Source: Candidatus Latescibacterota bacterium
GTDB lineage: Bacteria; Latescibacterota; 4484-107; B68-G9
Assembly (NCBI GenBank): GCA_012961755.1
Contig: DTYS01000070.1
Span: 1-13,539, forward strand
Reading direction: 5' to 3'
Length of the DNA: 13,539 nt
Shown here: positions 1-7,650 of the stretch, one piece after another
How the letters are laid out: each line of letters starts with the position of its first letter
Position numbering within the stretch: position 1 is the first letter of the stretch
Made by a program: the position numbers and the translations under genes
Notes under the pieces: generated by a model
Told to the model about the DNA's origin: nothing
Seen by the model: only the letters and a program-made list of their open reading frames with translations
Databases searched by the model: none

Positions 1-158
1 CAAAGCTCTTCTTGCAGAACTTTTCCTCCTGCACGTTTGGATGGATGGACCCAAATCTCGGTGGCACTTCTTACCGTTCAGCAAAAATAGCAAACGTAAA
101 ATGGAAACCACCAAGGTATGCTGCGCTATACAGAATAAAAGAGGCACTTTCATCAATC

Positions 159-185
159 TTTTAAATTTTTTGTTTTATAATAAAA
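159..185 (+). promoter_or_regulatory. AT-rich promoter-like element before the DUF71 fragment
   Basis: Two A/T blocks lie just before the start codon at 189: TTTTAAATTTTTT at 159-171 and TTTTATAATAAAA at 173-185. The first sits about 20-30 bases upstream of the ATG, where an archaeal TATA box would be for a leaderless transcript. The second contains a perfect bacterial-type TATAAT (176-181), but only seven bases before the ATG and with no good -35. The archaeal leaderless reading fits the archaeal look of the protein. This is inference from position and composition only. The rest of 1-158 is AT-rich sequence in which I recognise no gene. Confidence 0.35.
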
Positions 186-188
186 GGC

Positions 189-366
189 ATGAAAGTAGCA
201 GTTTTGTTTTCAGGAGGGAAAGATTCAACTTTCGCTTTATATGAAGCTTTAAAAAAAGGATGGGAAGTAAAAGCATTAATTGCGATTAAACCAAAATCTA
301 CTGAAGCTTATTTGTGGCATTACCCTACTGTTGAATTAACTGTTTATTCAGCAGAAGCTTTAGGGA
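189..366 (+). pseudogene. N-terminal fragment of archaeal-type DUF71/Dph6-like PP-loop ATPase
   Basis: The first 60 codons give the N-terminus of a DUF71 (Dph6, diphthine-ammonia ligase / MJ0570-like) protein of the adenine-nucleotide alpha-hydrolase superfamily. Visible marks are the PP-loop SGGKDS at residues 8-13, the KALIAIKP strand and the motif around YLWHYP...VELT, ending in AEALGM where family members continue with a PLI-type segment. The family adenylates its substrate with ATP; archaeal Dph6 amidates diphthine on elongation factor 2. Only about a quarter of the usual ~220 residues is present. The frame then enters bacterial MtaB without a stop, and GC jumps from about 30-35% to about 60%. 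The fragment lacks most of its domain and cannot be active. Family assignment is confident; exact function is not. Confidence 0.75.
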
Positions 367-375
367 TGGGGAAGG
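355..375. other. Chimeric junction between AT-rich archaeal-type and GC-rich bacterial DNA
   Basis: Protein homology switches here from DUF71 (ends at AEALGM, last codon at 366) to MtaB (recognisable by FPERSRAFLKVQDGC from codon 73, base 405). Base composition changes at the same point: 241-300 is about 28% GC, 301-360 about 37%, 361-420 about 57%, 421-480 about 60%. Codon use changes too (AAA, TTA and ATT before; AGG, CTC and GAG after). No direct repeat, transposase or attachment site is visible at the join. The likely cause is a misassembly joining two organisms from one sample; recombination is the alternative. Confidence 0.75.
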
Positions 376-1388
376 CTTCTGCCATCCCTCTCAAGGTTTC
401 GGGTTTTCCGGAACGTTCCCGTGCCTTCCTCAAGGTCCAGGACGGCTGCGACAGGAGGTGCGCCTATTGTATAGTGCCCTTGGCAAGGGGGCCGAGCAGG
501 AGCAGGCCCCCTGAGGACGTCGTCGAGGAGGCCAGGAGGCTCGCCGTGGCGGGTCACATGGAGGTAGTGCTCACGGGGGTGGACATAGGCTCCTACGGGA
601 AGGACTTGATCCCGCCCTCCAGCCTCCCCGAACTTCTCTCGTCCCTCCTCGAGGAGGTGGAGGGGCCACGCTTCAGGCTGAGCTCCCTCGAGCCCATGGG
701 ACTTTCCGAGGAGCTTCTGGAGCTCATCTCCAGCTCGGAGAGGTTGTGCAGACACCTCCACCTTCCCCTCCAGAGCGGCGATGGAGAGGTACTGAGGGCT
801 ATGGGGAGGCCATATTCCCCTGGGGAGTACAGGGAATGGATAGAGGAGGTTCACAGGAGGGTGCCGGACATCTGTATAGGTGCCGATGTCATAGTGGGCT
901 TTCCGGGCGAGGACGAAGTTGCCTTCCTGAACACCTTGCGCTTCCTGGAGGAACTTCCTATCTCCTACCTCCACGTCTTCCCCTTCTCCCCGAGGCCCGG
1001 CACCGAAGCCTGGAAGGTGCCGGAGACGGTGGAACATGGGGAGAAGAAGGAGAGGGCCAAGCTCCTAAGGGAGCTCGGGGATGAGAAGAGGAGGGAGTTC
1101 TACATGGGTCTCGTGGGCAAAGAGCTGGAGGTCCTGGTGGAGGACCGCCGTATCGGCGGTAGGAAGGTAGGACTCTCCGATAACTACGTAAGGGTGGCGG
1201 TGGATCCGGAGGAACGCACGGGCCACATAATAAGGGTCAGAGCCCTTAGGTCCGAAGGTGGGCTCCTGGTGGGGGCACGTTTAGGACCCTGTGCACAAAT
1301 TTTGCCAGCTCCTGAACCTGTACAGGCTTCTGGATCCAGCCAACCGTTCCTTCGGGGATGGCCTCGCCCAAGAGATAGCCGCTTATGA
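367..1388 (+). CDS. mtaB: tRNA methylthiotransferase MtaB, 5'-truncated (N-terminal domain replaced)
   Basis: This is the radical SAM and TRAM part of a methylthiotransferase of the MiaB/RimO/MtaB family, which adds a methylthio group to t6A37 of tRNAs reading ANN codons. The radical SAM cluster motif CDRRCAYC is at 447-470 (Cys at 447, 459, 468), within KVQDGCDRRCAYCIVPLARGPSRSR, a signature typical of MtaB. HLPLQSGD, GADVIVGFPGE and HVFPFSPRPGT are the other family blocks. A TRAM-like RNA-binding tail covers about 1105-1275. The N-terminal UPF0004 domain (~130 residues, with three more cluster cysteines) is missing and DUF71 sequence stands in its place, so the frame as written is not a working enzyme. 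Residues encoded beyond ~1275 look non-native and overlap the antisense kinase gene; with one G fewer in the G run at 1271-1275 the protein would end at the TAG at 1282-1284. Confidence 0.85.
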
Positions 1389-4300
1389 AGGCGAGCTTGA
1401 CCTCCGGGTCGATCCTTCGGAGGGAGCCCAGAAGCTCCTTCCCTCCCATCTTCGGCATAACTATGTCGCTGAGCACGAGCTTTATCTCCTTTCTATACCG
1501 CTCGAATACCTCCAACGCCTCCCTGCCGTTCGTCGCTGTGAGCACGCTGTAGCCCAAGCTCGTCAACATCTCCCTGATTATCTTGAGCACCGTATCATCG
1601 TCCTCCACCACCAGGATCTTCTCCCCTCTGCCCCTCGGGAATTCCTCCTCGGCCTTCCTCGTCCTTGTCCCCTCACCCCGGATCGCCGGTAGGTAGATCA
1701 CGAACGTCGTTCCCCTTCCGACCTCGCTTTCGAAATCTATGAATCCTCCATGCTGCTCGACTATGCCGTAGACCTGGGCTAAGCCCAACCCGGTCCCCCT
1801 GTCCGGCCCTTTGGTGGTGAAGAAGGGTTCGAAGATATGGGGTCGGGCCTCGGGAGGTATGCCGACTCCGGTGTCGGAGACCTCCACGACGATCCAGTCT
1901 CCCGACGTCATCCCGGGGAACGGAGGTTTACCTTCTAAACTTCGGCGGTAGAGTCCCACCTTCAACCTTCCGCCGTGCGGCATCGCGTCCCTCGCGTTGA
2001 CGACGAGGTTCGTAAGGACCTGCTCCATCTGGGTCGGGTCGGCCCTTACCCAATACCCATCGTCAGGGGCCTCCACATCCATATCTATGTTCTCAGGAAG
2101 GACCCTCTGCAACATCTTTAGGGTCTCCTTTACAAAGGGCTTCAGGTCCAGGGGCCCCTGGACCGATATGGACTTGCGGCTGAAGTCCAAGATCTGGCGG
2201 ACGAGCCTGGCAGCCTTCTGTCCCTGTTCGCGGATGGCCTCGATGTCCGGCCTGAGCTTATCCGACAGGTCGGGTTGATATCGCAGAAGTTCCGCACGGC
2301 CTATTATGATCTGAAGTATGTTGTTGAAATCGTGAGCTATACCCGCAGCGAGCTGTCCCACGGCAGCGAGCCTCCCTTGAAGCTCCATCCTCCTCTGGAC
2401 CTCCTTCTCCCGCGTGGCGTCGTGCAGGACCATCACCCAGCCCACTTGTTCGGGCCCCACCTCTACGCGACGGGCCTCCACTTCGAATGTCCTGTCTTGT
2501 ACCACCAGTTCGTGACGGGGCATGCCATCCGGAGGGAACTCCAAAAGCTCCCGAACTGCCCTTCCTCCGAGCTTAGAGAGCACATCGCCGATCCTCGAGT
2601 CGGTAAGAAGCGGGAGGAACTCGAGCGCCCTGGAGTTAGCCATGGACAGCCTCAACTTCGAGTCTAGGACGAGGACCCCGTCCGGGACGGCCTCCATTAT
2701 CCGCCTTAGTTGACCGTAAAGCCTCGCGTTCTCGACAGCTATGGCAGCCTGGTTCGCGAAGGCCGTCAAGAGCGACAGCTGGCCCTGGAAGGCCTTAGGA
2801 CGGGAGCTGTGGAGGTACAGCACTCCCAAAAGCCGTCCCTTAACGACGAGAGGTAGACCGACCAATGACCTGATCCCGGCCATGACTAAGGAAGGGTTAG
2901 CCTTCCTCGGCGCTCCTTCCTCGAGCGGTGGCTCTATGGAGCCGTCCTTTCCTATGTCGTCCACCACGACCATCCGCCGTGTACGGACCACCCAGGAGGT
3001 CACCCCTTCGTCCCTTATGCGGTCCCTCAGGGGGGGGACACCCTTTAGGTTCTCGAAGCTCTGGACAGTTCGACCCGATTCATCCACTAAGACCACCCCG
3101 CTGTACTCGGAACCTGTCAACTGCCCGGCCAGCGATACTATGTCCTCCAACACCAGATCGAGCTCCAGCGAGGAGACCATGTTCTGGGAGGCCCGGACCA
3201 GGGCGGATAGCTGCCTCATCCTGAGTTTAACCTCTTCCTCGGCCTGCACCCTCTTCGTGATGTCCAACAGCGTACCTATGATGGCCGATTCCCCTTTGTA
3301 CTCGGTGTGCCTTCCCAAGGCCTCACAGTATATCGTCCTGCCGTCCTTGCATAACCCTCTGAAGGTGTAATGGACCGACTCGACCTTGCCCTCCAGACGC
3401 CTGCGGATGTTCTTGGCCACTAACGGGCGGTCGTCCGGATGGGTAAGTTCTAAAGGTCCAAGCCTATCTATAAGCTCCTCCTGGGTGTACCCGAACATCT
3501 CGGCCAAGGCCGGGTTGACGTAACGGAACTTTCCATCCTGGATGATGTAAACCCCAGCCAGAGCCCTCTCGGTCACGGTCCTGAAGCGCTCCTCGCCCTC
3601 TATCAGGGCCTTCCTCGTCCGCTCTAAGGATTCCAGCATCCTGTTTATATCCTCGGCCAAGTCCGATATCTCGTCCTTCCCCTTTACCCTTAAGCGGGAC
3701 GAAGGGTCCCCACCTATGCTCGTAACATCCCTCCTCAGGTTGACCAGTCGTGAGAGGATGTGCCTCTCCAGGAGCGATAACATCACCAGGCCGAAGATTA
3801 CACCTATCGTTACTGAGGATAGGATGAAGTAGTAGATGGTGGCCTTTCCATGTCTGTAGATGTCCCTGGGTACATCCACCCTCAGGACGAGGGCCGGGTT
3901 CCCGTAGATGTCCCTGAGCAGGGCGTACCCCGCCACCAGGTCCTCATCTATCGGTCTGACGACCACTGGCTTCCCATCGGACAAGGAGGACATGACGACC
4001 CGAAGGTCCATGGGCATCCGGGGTTCATCACAGCGTCGTAGGACCACGGAAAGACGCGTAGTGCTGGAAATGTGTTCCACCTCCGAGGAATCCAGGTATC
4101 TACCCATAATAAGCGTCCCACGGATGGGCCCTCTGTCCTTGCTGGTCAGGATGGGCCTCGAAGCCACGAGCATCGGTCCCTCGGGAAGGAGGAGGATGCC
4201 GGTCAACCTGCTTTCGGTGTCGGGATGACGGAGCAGGGACCCCTTCCTGAGATGTTCCTGTACGCTCTGGGGGACCGGCACCTCCTCGTCGTCCAGAAGG

Positions 4301-4653
4301 TCGAACGCCTTGCCGAAGACGACCCTGCCGGAGGAGTGGATGAACAGCATAAGGTTAAGCCTTAGCCCCGTGAAGGTTTCGTCCGTGAGGTTGGAACGGA
4401 TATAGTCCTCGTTGGCGTCCTCTATGAACTTATATGTATCGTCCCAGGCCGCCCAGTCGTAAGCTATTTCGTCCAGGGTGGAAAGCTCGTCCGATAGGAC
4501 GCTCAGGACCCTCCTCACCTCCTTCCAGACCGCCCTTTGTTCCAGCTCTCCGAAGCTGCGTAGGAGGACCTTCCTCGAGACGAGGTACAACATGGCCACG
4601 AGGCCTACTAGGGTCAAGCAGATAATGATCAAGCTTTTACAGCGCAGAGACAT
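1246..4653 (-). CDS. Membrane-bound hybrid sensor histidine kinase (CHASE4-HAMP-PAS-GAF-PAS-HisKA-HATPase-REC)
   Basis: A 1135-residue hybrid kinase. In order: a membrane helix at 7-26; an extracytoplasmic CHASE4 domain (~35-268, with the hallmark YDWAAWDDTYKF at 65-76 and DYI..NL at 83-89); a second helix at ~272-294; HAMP at ~295-347; PAS at ~352-470; GAF at ~498-645; a second, more divergent PAS at ~650-745; HisKA with phosphorylatable H774 in GIAHDFNN; an ATPase domain with N882/N886, DTGVGI (927-932) and GTGLGL (953-958); and a C-terminal receiver with D1018/D1019, phospho-acceptor D1063 (LSDIVMP), S1091 and K1109. All catalytic residues are present. It probably autophosphorylates and passes phosphate to its own receiver. 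The signal is unknown, and no output regulator lies nearby. It starts 40 bases after rplS, with no strong Shine-Dalgarno. Its last ~48 codons overlap the mtaB frame antisense, but homology clearly supports the kinase frame to about base 1280. Confidence 0.95.
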   Translation of the reverse strand: MSLRCKSLIIICLTLVGLVAMLYLVSRKVLLRSFGELEQRAVWKEVRRVLSVLSDELSTLDEIAYDWAAWDDTYKFIEDANEDYIRSNLTDETFTGLRLNLMLFIHSSGRVVFGKAFDLLDDEEVPVPQSVQEHLRKGSLLRHPDTESRLTGILLLPEGPMLVASRPILTSKDRGPIRGTLIMGRYLDSSEVEHISSTTRLSVVLRRCDEPRMPMDLRVVMSSLSDGKPVVVRPIDEDLVAGYALLRDIYGNPALVLRVDVPRDIYRHGKATIYYFILSSVTIGVIFGLVMLSLLERHILSRLVNLRRDVTSIGGDPSSRLRVKGKDEISDLAEDINRMLESLERTRKALIEGEERFRTVTERALAGVYIIQDGKFRYVNPALAEMFGYTQEELIDRLGPLELTHPDDRPLVAKNIRRRLEGKVESVHYTFRGLCKDGRTIYCEALGRHTEYKGESAIIGTLLDITKRVQAEEEVKLRMRQLSALVRASQNMVSSLELDLVLEDIVSLAGQLTGSEYSGVVLVDESGRTVQSFENLKGVPPLRDRIRDEGVTSWVVRTRRMVVVDDIGKDGSIEPPLEEGAPRKANPSLVMAGIRSLVGLPLVVKGRLLGVLYLHSSRPKAFQGQLSLLTAFANQAAIAVENARLYGQLRRIMEAVPDGVLVLDSKLRLSMANSRALEFLPLLTDSRIGDVLSKLGGRAVRELLEFPPDGMPRHELVVQDRTFEVEARRVEVGPEQVGWVMVLHDATREKEVQRRMELQGRLAAVGQLAAGIAHDFNNILQIIIGRAELLRYQPDLSDKLRPDIEAIREQGQKAARLVRQILDFSRKSISVQGPLDLKPFVKETLKMLQRVLPENIDMDVEAPDDGYWVRADPTQMEQVLTNLVVNARDAMPHGGRLKVGLYRRSLEGKPPFPGMTSGDWIVVEVSDTGVGIPPEARPHIFEPFFTTKGPDRGTGLGLAQVYGIVEQHGGFIDFESEVGRGTTFVIYLPAIRGEGTRTRKAEEEFPRGRGEKILVVEDDDTVLKIIREMLTSLGYSVLTATNGREALEVFERYRKEIKLVLSDIVMPKMGGKELLGSLRRIDPEVKLAFISGYLLGEAIPEGTVGWIQKPVQVQELAKFVHRVLNVPPPGAHLRT

Positions 4654-4693
4654 ATCTTCATCATCGGTAAAGTGGGCAGTACGGCCCTTACTC

Positions 4694-5035
4694 TCACCTC
4701 CTCTCAGCTATCCTGGCCGCCTTACCCCTTAACTTTCTTAGATAGAAGAGCTTAGCTCTCCTAACCTTTCCCCTCTGCACGACCTCTATCTTTACCAGCC
4801 TCGGGGAGTGGAGAGGGAATACCCTCTCGACACCGATACCCCCCGAGATCTTCCGCACCGTGAACGTCTCCGAGACCCCGGAGCCCCTACGCTGTATGAC
4901 CCGGCCTTCGAAGACCTGGACGCGCTCCTTGTCACCCTCTATGACCTTAACATGCACCCTCACGAGGTCCCCGGGGCCGAACTCGGGAACTTCCTTCATG
5001 TACGGCTTCCCCACGGATTCCAATATACCCTCCAT
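4694..5035 (-). CDS. rplS: 50S ribosomal protein L19
   Basis: A 113-residue protein of normal L19 length, located at the interface of the ribosomal subunits. Family blocks are clear: the N-terminal helix followed by FGPGDLVRVHVKV, the VFEGRVIQRRG strand, SETFTVRKISGGIGVER, FPLHSPR and the basic C-terminus with RAKLFYLRKLRGKAARI. The ATG at 5035 is preceded by AAAGGAGGT (5047-5039). The start lies one base after the stop codon of the arabinofuranosidase gene, so translation is probably coupled to it. In most bacteria rplS follows rpsP-rimM-trmD; here its neighbours are a glycosidase upstream and a sensor kinase downstream, which is unusual. The identification is secure. Confidence 0.97.
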   Translation of the reverse strand: MEGILESVGKPYMKEVPEFGPGDLVRVHVKVIEGDKERVQVFEGRVIQRRGSGVSETFTVRKISGGIGVERVFPLHSPRLVKIEVVQRGKVRRAKLFYLRKLRGKAARIAERR

Positions 5036-5036
5036 T

Positions 5037-5047
5037 TTACCTCCTTT
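5037..5047 (-). promoter_or_regulatory. Ribosome binding site of rplS built into the end of the arabinofuranosidase gene
   Basis: Read on the minus strand, the last codons of the glycosidase (Glu-Arg-Arg-stop) spell GAAAGGAGGTAA, followed by one base and the rplS ATG. The GGAGG core is four bases from the start codon. The same bases therefore end one protein and start translation of the next, which implies that ribosomes finishing the glycosidase help initiate L19 synthesis. Confidence 0.75.
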
Positions 5048-6461
5048 CTATACGTACCATCGTAAGGGATGCAGGACCGAGCTTCAACCTTGCCCTCCCA
5101 CCCTCAAGGGAGACCTCGGCCGGCACGGGTTCCACATCTTCTGCCTGAAGGTCCGAGCCCACGAGGGCCACGGCCTCGGCGGAACCTATATCCCCACCTG
5201 AAAGCGAAAGCTCTACCTTTACGTCCTCTTCGGACGGGTTGAGGAGGGATGCAGAGACCTCGTTTCCCTTTACTGTGGCGACCGCATCGGGAAGGGGGTA
5301 AAGGTACTCGCCGCCGGAAGGGTCCTCGACGGGCCACTTCCTCTCGCCCTCCAGGACGACGGGAAGGAGCCTGCCCCCCTTATGTCCCTTGATCATCTTG
5401 AAGACGAAGTATGTCGGGGTAGGTTTCACCTCGGAGCCTTCAGCCAACACCACGGAGTGTAGCACGTTTACGGTCTGAGCTATGTTGGCCATCTCTATCT
5501 TGTCGGCATGGCGCATATAGAGGTGGAGGTCGGAGGCCGCGGATAGGGCGTCCTTGAGGTGCCCCTTCTGTATTAGACCGTTCTCCCTCCTCGCCGTGTC
5601 GTACCAGACCCCCCACTCGTCCACGACGAGCTTAACCTTCCCCGAGAGGGCGGTGATGAGCCCCCATGCCTCGGATATCTGCCTTTCCTTCCACGCCCTG
5701 CTTCCGAAGCACCTCCTGTAGTCCTCTTCGTCCCAGTCCTCCTTCGCCCTGGTGTACTGGTGGACCGAGAGGGCATCTATCCGTGCCGGCCTTTCCCAAA
5801 AGCTAGCTACGAGCCTCCTGTTCCAGTCCGTAGTATGGCCCACGGCCACGAGCTTCACATCCGGAAACGCTGCCTTGATGAAGTTAGAATATTGCCTTAC
5901 GAGGTCGGCGTAATGCTCCGGCCTCATATTTCCCCCGCACCCCCACGTCTCGTTACCCAGGCCCCAATATCTGACCTTATAGGGCTCCTCCCTTCCGTTC
6001 TCGGCTCTGCGTTCAGCGTAGGAGAGGGGACGCTCGCCCAAGACGTACTCCATCCAATCCAAGGCCTCCTGAACGGTCCCCGTGCCCAAGTTCAGGGAGA
6101 CGTACGGTTCTGCCCCTACCTCTTCGCAGTACCTAAGGAACTCGTCGGTGCCGAACTCATGGAGTTCGTACCCTCCCCACCATATGTTCCTCCTGACCCT
6201 CCTGTCCTTCCCTATCCCCTCCTCCCAATGGTACTGGTCCCCGAAGCATCCCCCCGGCCACCTCAACACCTCCAGACCCAGGTCCTTGAGGAGCTCCTTG
6301 ACACGAAGGTTGTAACCCTCCTCGTCCGCTCCTTCGCTCCCCCTTCCCAGCCATATGCCTCCGTATATGCACCTTCCTAGGTGCTCTACGAAGTGTCCGA
6401 AGGTAAGCCCCGACACCTCGGCTCCAGCAAGTTCCGTAACTATCGTGATCCTCGTCTCCAT
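5037..6461 (-). CDS. GH51 alpha-L-arabinofuranosidase
   Basis: A 474-residue glycoside hydrolase family 51 enzyme, which removes terminal alpha-L-arabinofuranosyl residues from arabinan or arabinoxylan oligosaccharides with retention of configuration. The (beta/alpha)8 barrel carries the acid/base Glu171 in GLGNETWG (167-174) and the nucleophile Glu282 in VVDEWGVWY (279-287). Other family marks are FGHFVEHLGRCIYGGIW near residue 21, LRWPGGCFGDQYHW (66-79), the SVHQYT strand (232-237) and MANIAQTVNVLHSV (324-337). A C-terminal beta-sandwich (~385-474) completes the usual fold. There is no signal peptide, so it acts in the cytoplasm on imported oligosaccharides. The start at 6461 has only a weak Shine-Dalgarno, and the predicted promoter leaves a very short leader. 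It is first in a run with rplS and the hybrid kinase, and divergent from an oxidoreductase gene. Confidence 0.95.
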   Translation of the reverse strand: METRITIVTELAGAEVSGLTFGHFVEHLGRCIYGGIWLGRGSEGADEEGYNLRVKELLKDLGLEVLRWPGGCFGDQYHWEEGIGKDRRVRRNIWWGGYELHEFGTDEFLRYCEEVGAEPYVSLNLGTGTVQEALDWMEYVLGERPLSYAERRAENGREEPYKVRYWGLGNETWGCGGNMRPEHYADLVRQYSNFIKAAFPDVKLVAVGHTTDWNRRLVASFWERPARIDALSVHQYTRAKEDWDEEDYRRCFGSRAWKERQISEAWGLITALSGKVKLVVDEWGVWYDTARRENGLIQKGHLKDALSAASDLHLYMRHADKIEMANIAQTVNVLHSVVLAEGSEVKPTPTYFVFKMIKGHKGGRLLPVVLEGERKWPVEDPSGGEYLYPLPDAVATVKGNEVSASLLNPSEEDVKVELSLSGGDIGSAEAVALVGSDLQAEDVEPVPAEVSLEGGRARLKLGPASLTMVRIERR

Positions 6462-6475
6462 TGCCCTGAACTTCT

Positions 6476-6505
6476 AAAGTAACGAAGATCCCTTCCCTTT
6501 GTCAA
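6476..6505 (-). promoter_or_regulatory. Putative sigma70-type promoter of the arabinofuranosidase-rplS run
   Basis: On the minus strand a perfect TTGACA -35 (6505-6500) is followed after 18 bases by TACTTT (6481-6476), a fair -10 keeping the first, second and last consensus bases. Initiation would fall near 6469, only about eight bases before the ATG at 6461, giving a nearly leaderless message. That agrees with the lack of a clear ribosome binding site. Read by eye only. Confidence 0.4.
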
Positions 6506-6522
6506 CTCTTTTGATGGAAGAC

Positions 6523-6551
6523 TTGACATCTGGAGATCTCTTTTGTTTATT
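6523..6551 (+). promoter_or_regulatory. Putative sigma70-type promoter of the oxidoreductase-glycosyltransferase-dtd run
   Basis: A perfect TTGACA (6523-6528) is followed after 17 bases by TTTATT (6546-6551, four of six matches to TATAAT). A perfect 8-bp palindrome, GAGATCTC (6533-6540), lies in the spacer, where a repressor could block the polymerase. Initiation near 6558 would leave a leader of about 40 bases with the Shine-Dalgarno at 6589-6596. The -35 here and the minus-strand -35 at 6500-6505 form an inverted pair 17 bases apart, so one regulator could act on both directions. Confidence 0.5.
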
Positions 6552-6600
6552 CTCTGGAGGACGGTACAGAGCGTATAACGATAACTTTAAGGAGGAGAAT

Positions 6601-7650
6601 GTGGAAAGCGAAATCGGCTTCGGAGTCGTAGGCCTGGGAATGGGTGCCCACCATGCCAAGGCCGTAAGCTATGCCGAAGGTGCGAGGCTTGTGGCAGTGT
6701 GCGATGTCGACGAGGGGAGGCTCAGGAAGGTGGCGTCCGAGTACGGGGTCAAGGCCTATAGGAATTACGAGGACCTCTTAGCCGACCCGGAGGTCCAAGT
6801 CGTGAACATCTGCACACCGAGCGGCATGCACGCGGATATGGGGATTAAGGCCGTCAGGGCCGGGAAGCACATATTGGTTGAGAAACCCCCGGACGTCACG
6901 GTCGAGAAGGTGGACAAACTTATAGACGCCGTGCGAAGGGCCGGGGTTAAGGCTGGGGTGACGTTCCAGTCCCGTACCTTCCCCCTCAACCGCCGTATAA
7001 AGGCCGCTGTGGAGGAGGGGAGGCTCGGAAGGCTCATAGGAGTGAACGCATGGCTACCTTGGTGGAGGGCAAGGAGCTACTACGAGGGCCCTCACGGGAG
7101 CTGGAAGGGGACTTGGACCCTGGACGGTGGCGGGTCCCTCATGAACCAGGGCGTGCACACGGTGGACCTCCTGCAGTGGATAGTCGGACCTGTGCGATCT
7201 GTCATGGGGAGGTACGGGGCCTTCGCCCACGACATAGAGGCGGAGGATACGACGGTGGCGATCCTCAGCTTCTCCTGTGGGGCCGTGGGGACATTGATGA
7301 CAACGACCTGTGCGTACCCAGGTCTTCCCCAGATGGTCCTCCTCTACGGCGAGAACGGCACGATAATGAAGGAGGAGGACACCCTCAAGGTCTGGAGGAT
7401 AAGGGGAGGAAGGGAGGAGGAAGGGGAGATGCTCCGACTCTACGGTCCTCGGAGGAAGGAAGGGGCCACTACGGCCTCGGACCCTATGGCCGTCGGATCG
7501 GCGGGACACCGATGGTTGGTGGAGGACATGGTACGGGCTGTAAGGGAGGACCGGGAACCTTACATCACCTTGGAAAGCGCCAGGCACGCTGTGGAGATAG
7601 TTACGGCGATATACCAGTCCTCACGTACGGGGAGGGAGGTATTCCTTTGA
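6601..7650 (+). CDS. Gfo/Idh/MocA-family NAD(P)-dependent oxidoreductase
   Basis: A 349-residue dehydrogenase of the Gfo/Idh/MocA family; members oxidise or reduce sugars, inositols and their derivatives. The Rossmann nucleotide motif is GVVGLGMGAHH (8-18), with CDVDEGR after the second strand. The conserved EKP (94-96) contributes the catalytic lysine. GGGSLMNQGVHTVDL (176-190) holds the usual active-site histidine (His186). I place the start at GTG 6601, not at the upstream ATG in the same frame (6499), because AAGGAGGA at 6589-6596 is well spaced before it and the protein then begins directly with the Rossmann fold. The 102 extra upstream bases carry the promoter. Substrate is unknown; divergence from a GH51 arabinofuranosidase makes a pentose-related substrate possible. 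Its TGA overlaps the TTG start of the next gene. Confidence 0.92.
   Translation: MESEIGFGVVGLGMGAHHAKAVSYAEGARLVAVCDVDEGRLRKVASEYGVKAYRNYEDLLADPEVQVVNICTPSGMHADMGIKAVRAGKHILVEKPPDVTVEKVDKLIDAVRRAGVKAGVTFQSRTFPLNRRIKAAVEEGRLGRLIGVNAWLPWWRARSYYEGPHGSWKGTWTLDGGGSLMNQGVHTVDLLQWIVGPVRSVMGRYGAFAHDIEAEDTTVAILSFSCGAVGTLMTTTCAYPGLPQMVLLYGENGTIMKEEDTLKVWRIRGGREEEGEMLRLYGPRRKEGATTASDPMAVGSAGHRWLVEDMVRAVREDREPYITLESARHAVEIVTAIYQSSRTGREVFL

Noticed and set aside
1..67. Minus-strand GTG-started ORF running off the left edge of the window
   Set aside because: Only 22 codons are visible; I cannot assign a family or show that it is coding.
360..1037. Long minus-strand open frame antisense to mtaB
   Set aside because: It is a shadow of the GC-rich mtaB coding sequence; its translation has no recognisable domain while the plus frame matches MtaB throughout.
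1144..1160. Seven-bp inverted repeat ACCGCCG-TAT-CGGCGGT as a terminator
   Set aside because: It lies inside the MtaB TRAM coding region and has no T tract after it.
189..1388. A natural fusion enzyme of a PP-loop ATPase with a radical SAM methylthiotransferase
   Set aside because: Both domains are incomplete at the join and base composition changes at the same place, so a chimera explains it better than a new enzyme.
7054..7587. Minus-strand open frame antisense to the oxidoreductase
   Set aside because: Proline- and arginine-rich antisense readout with no family features.
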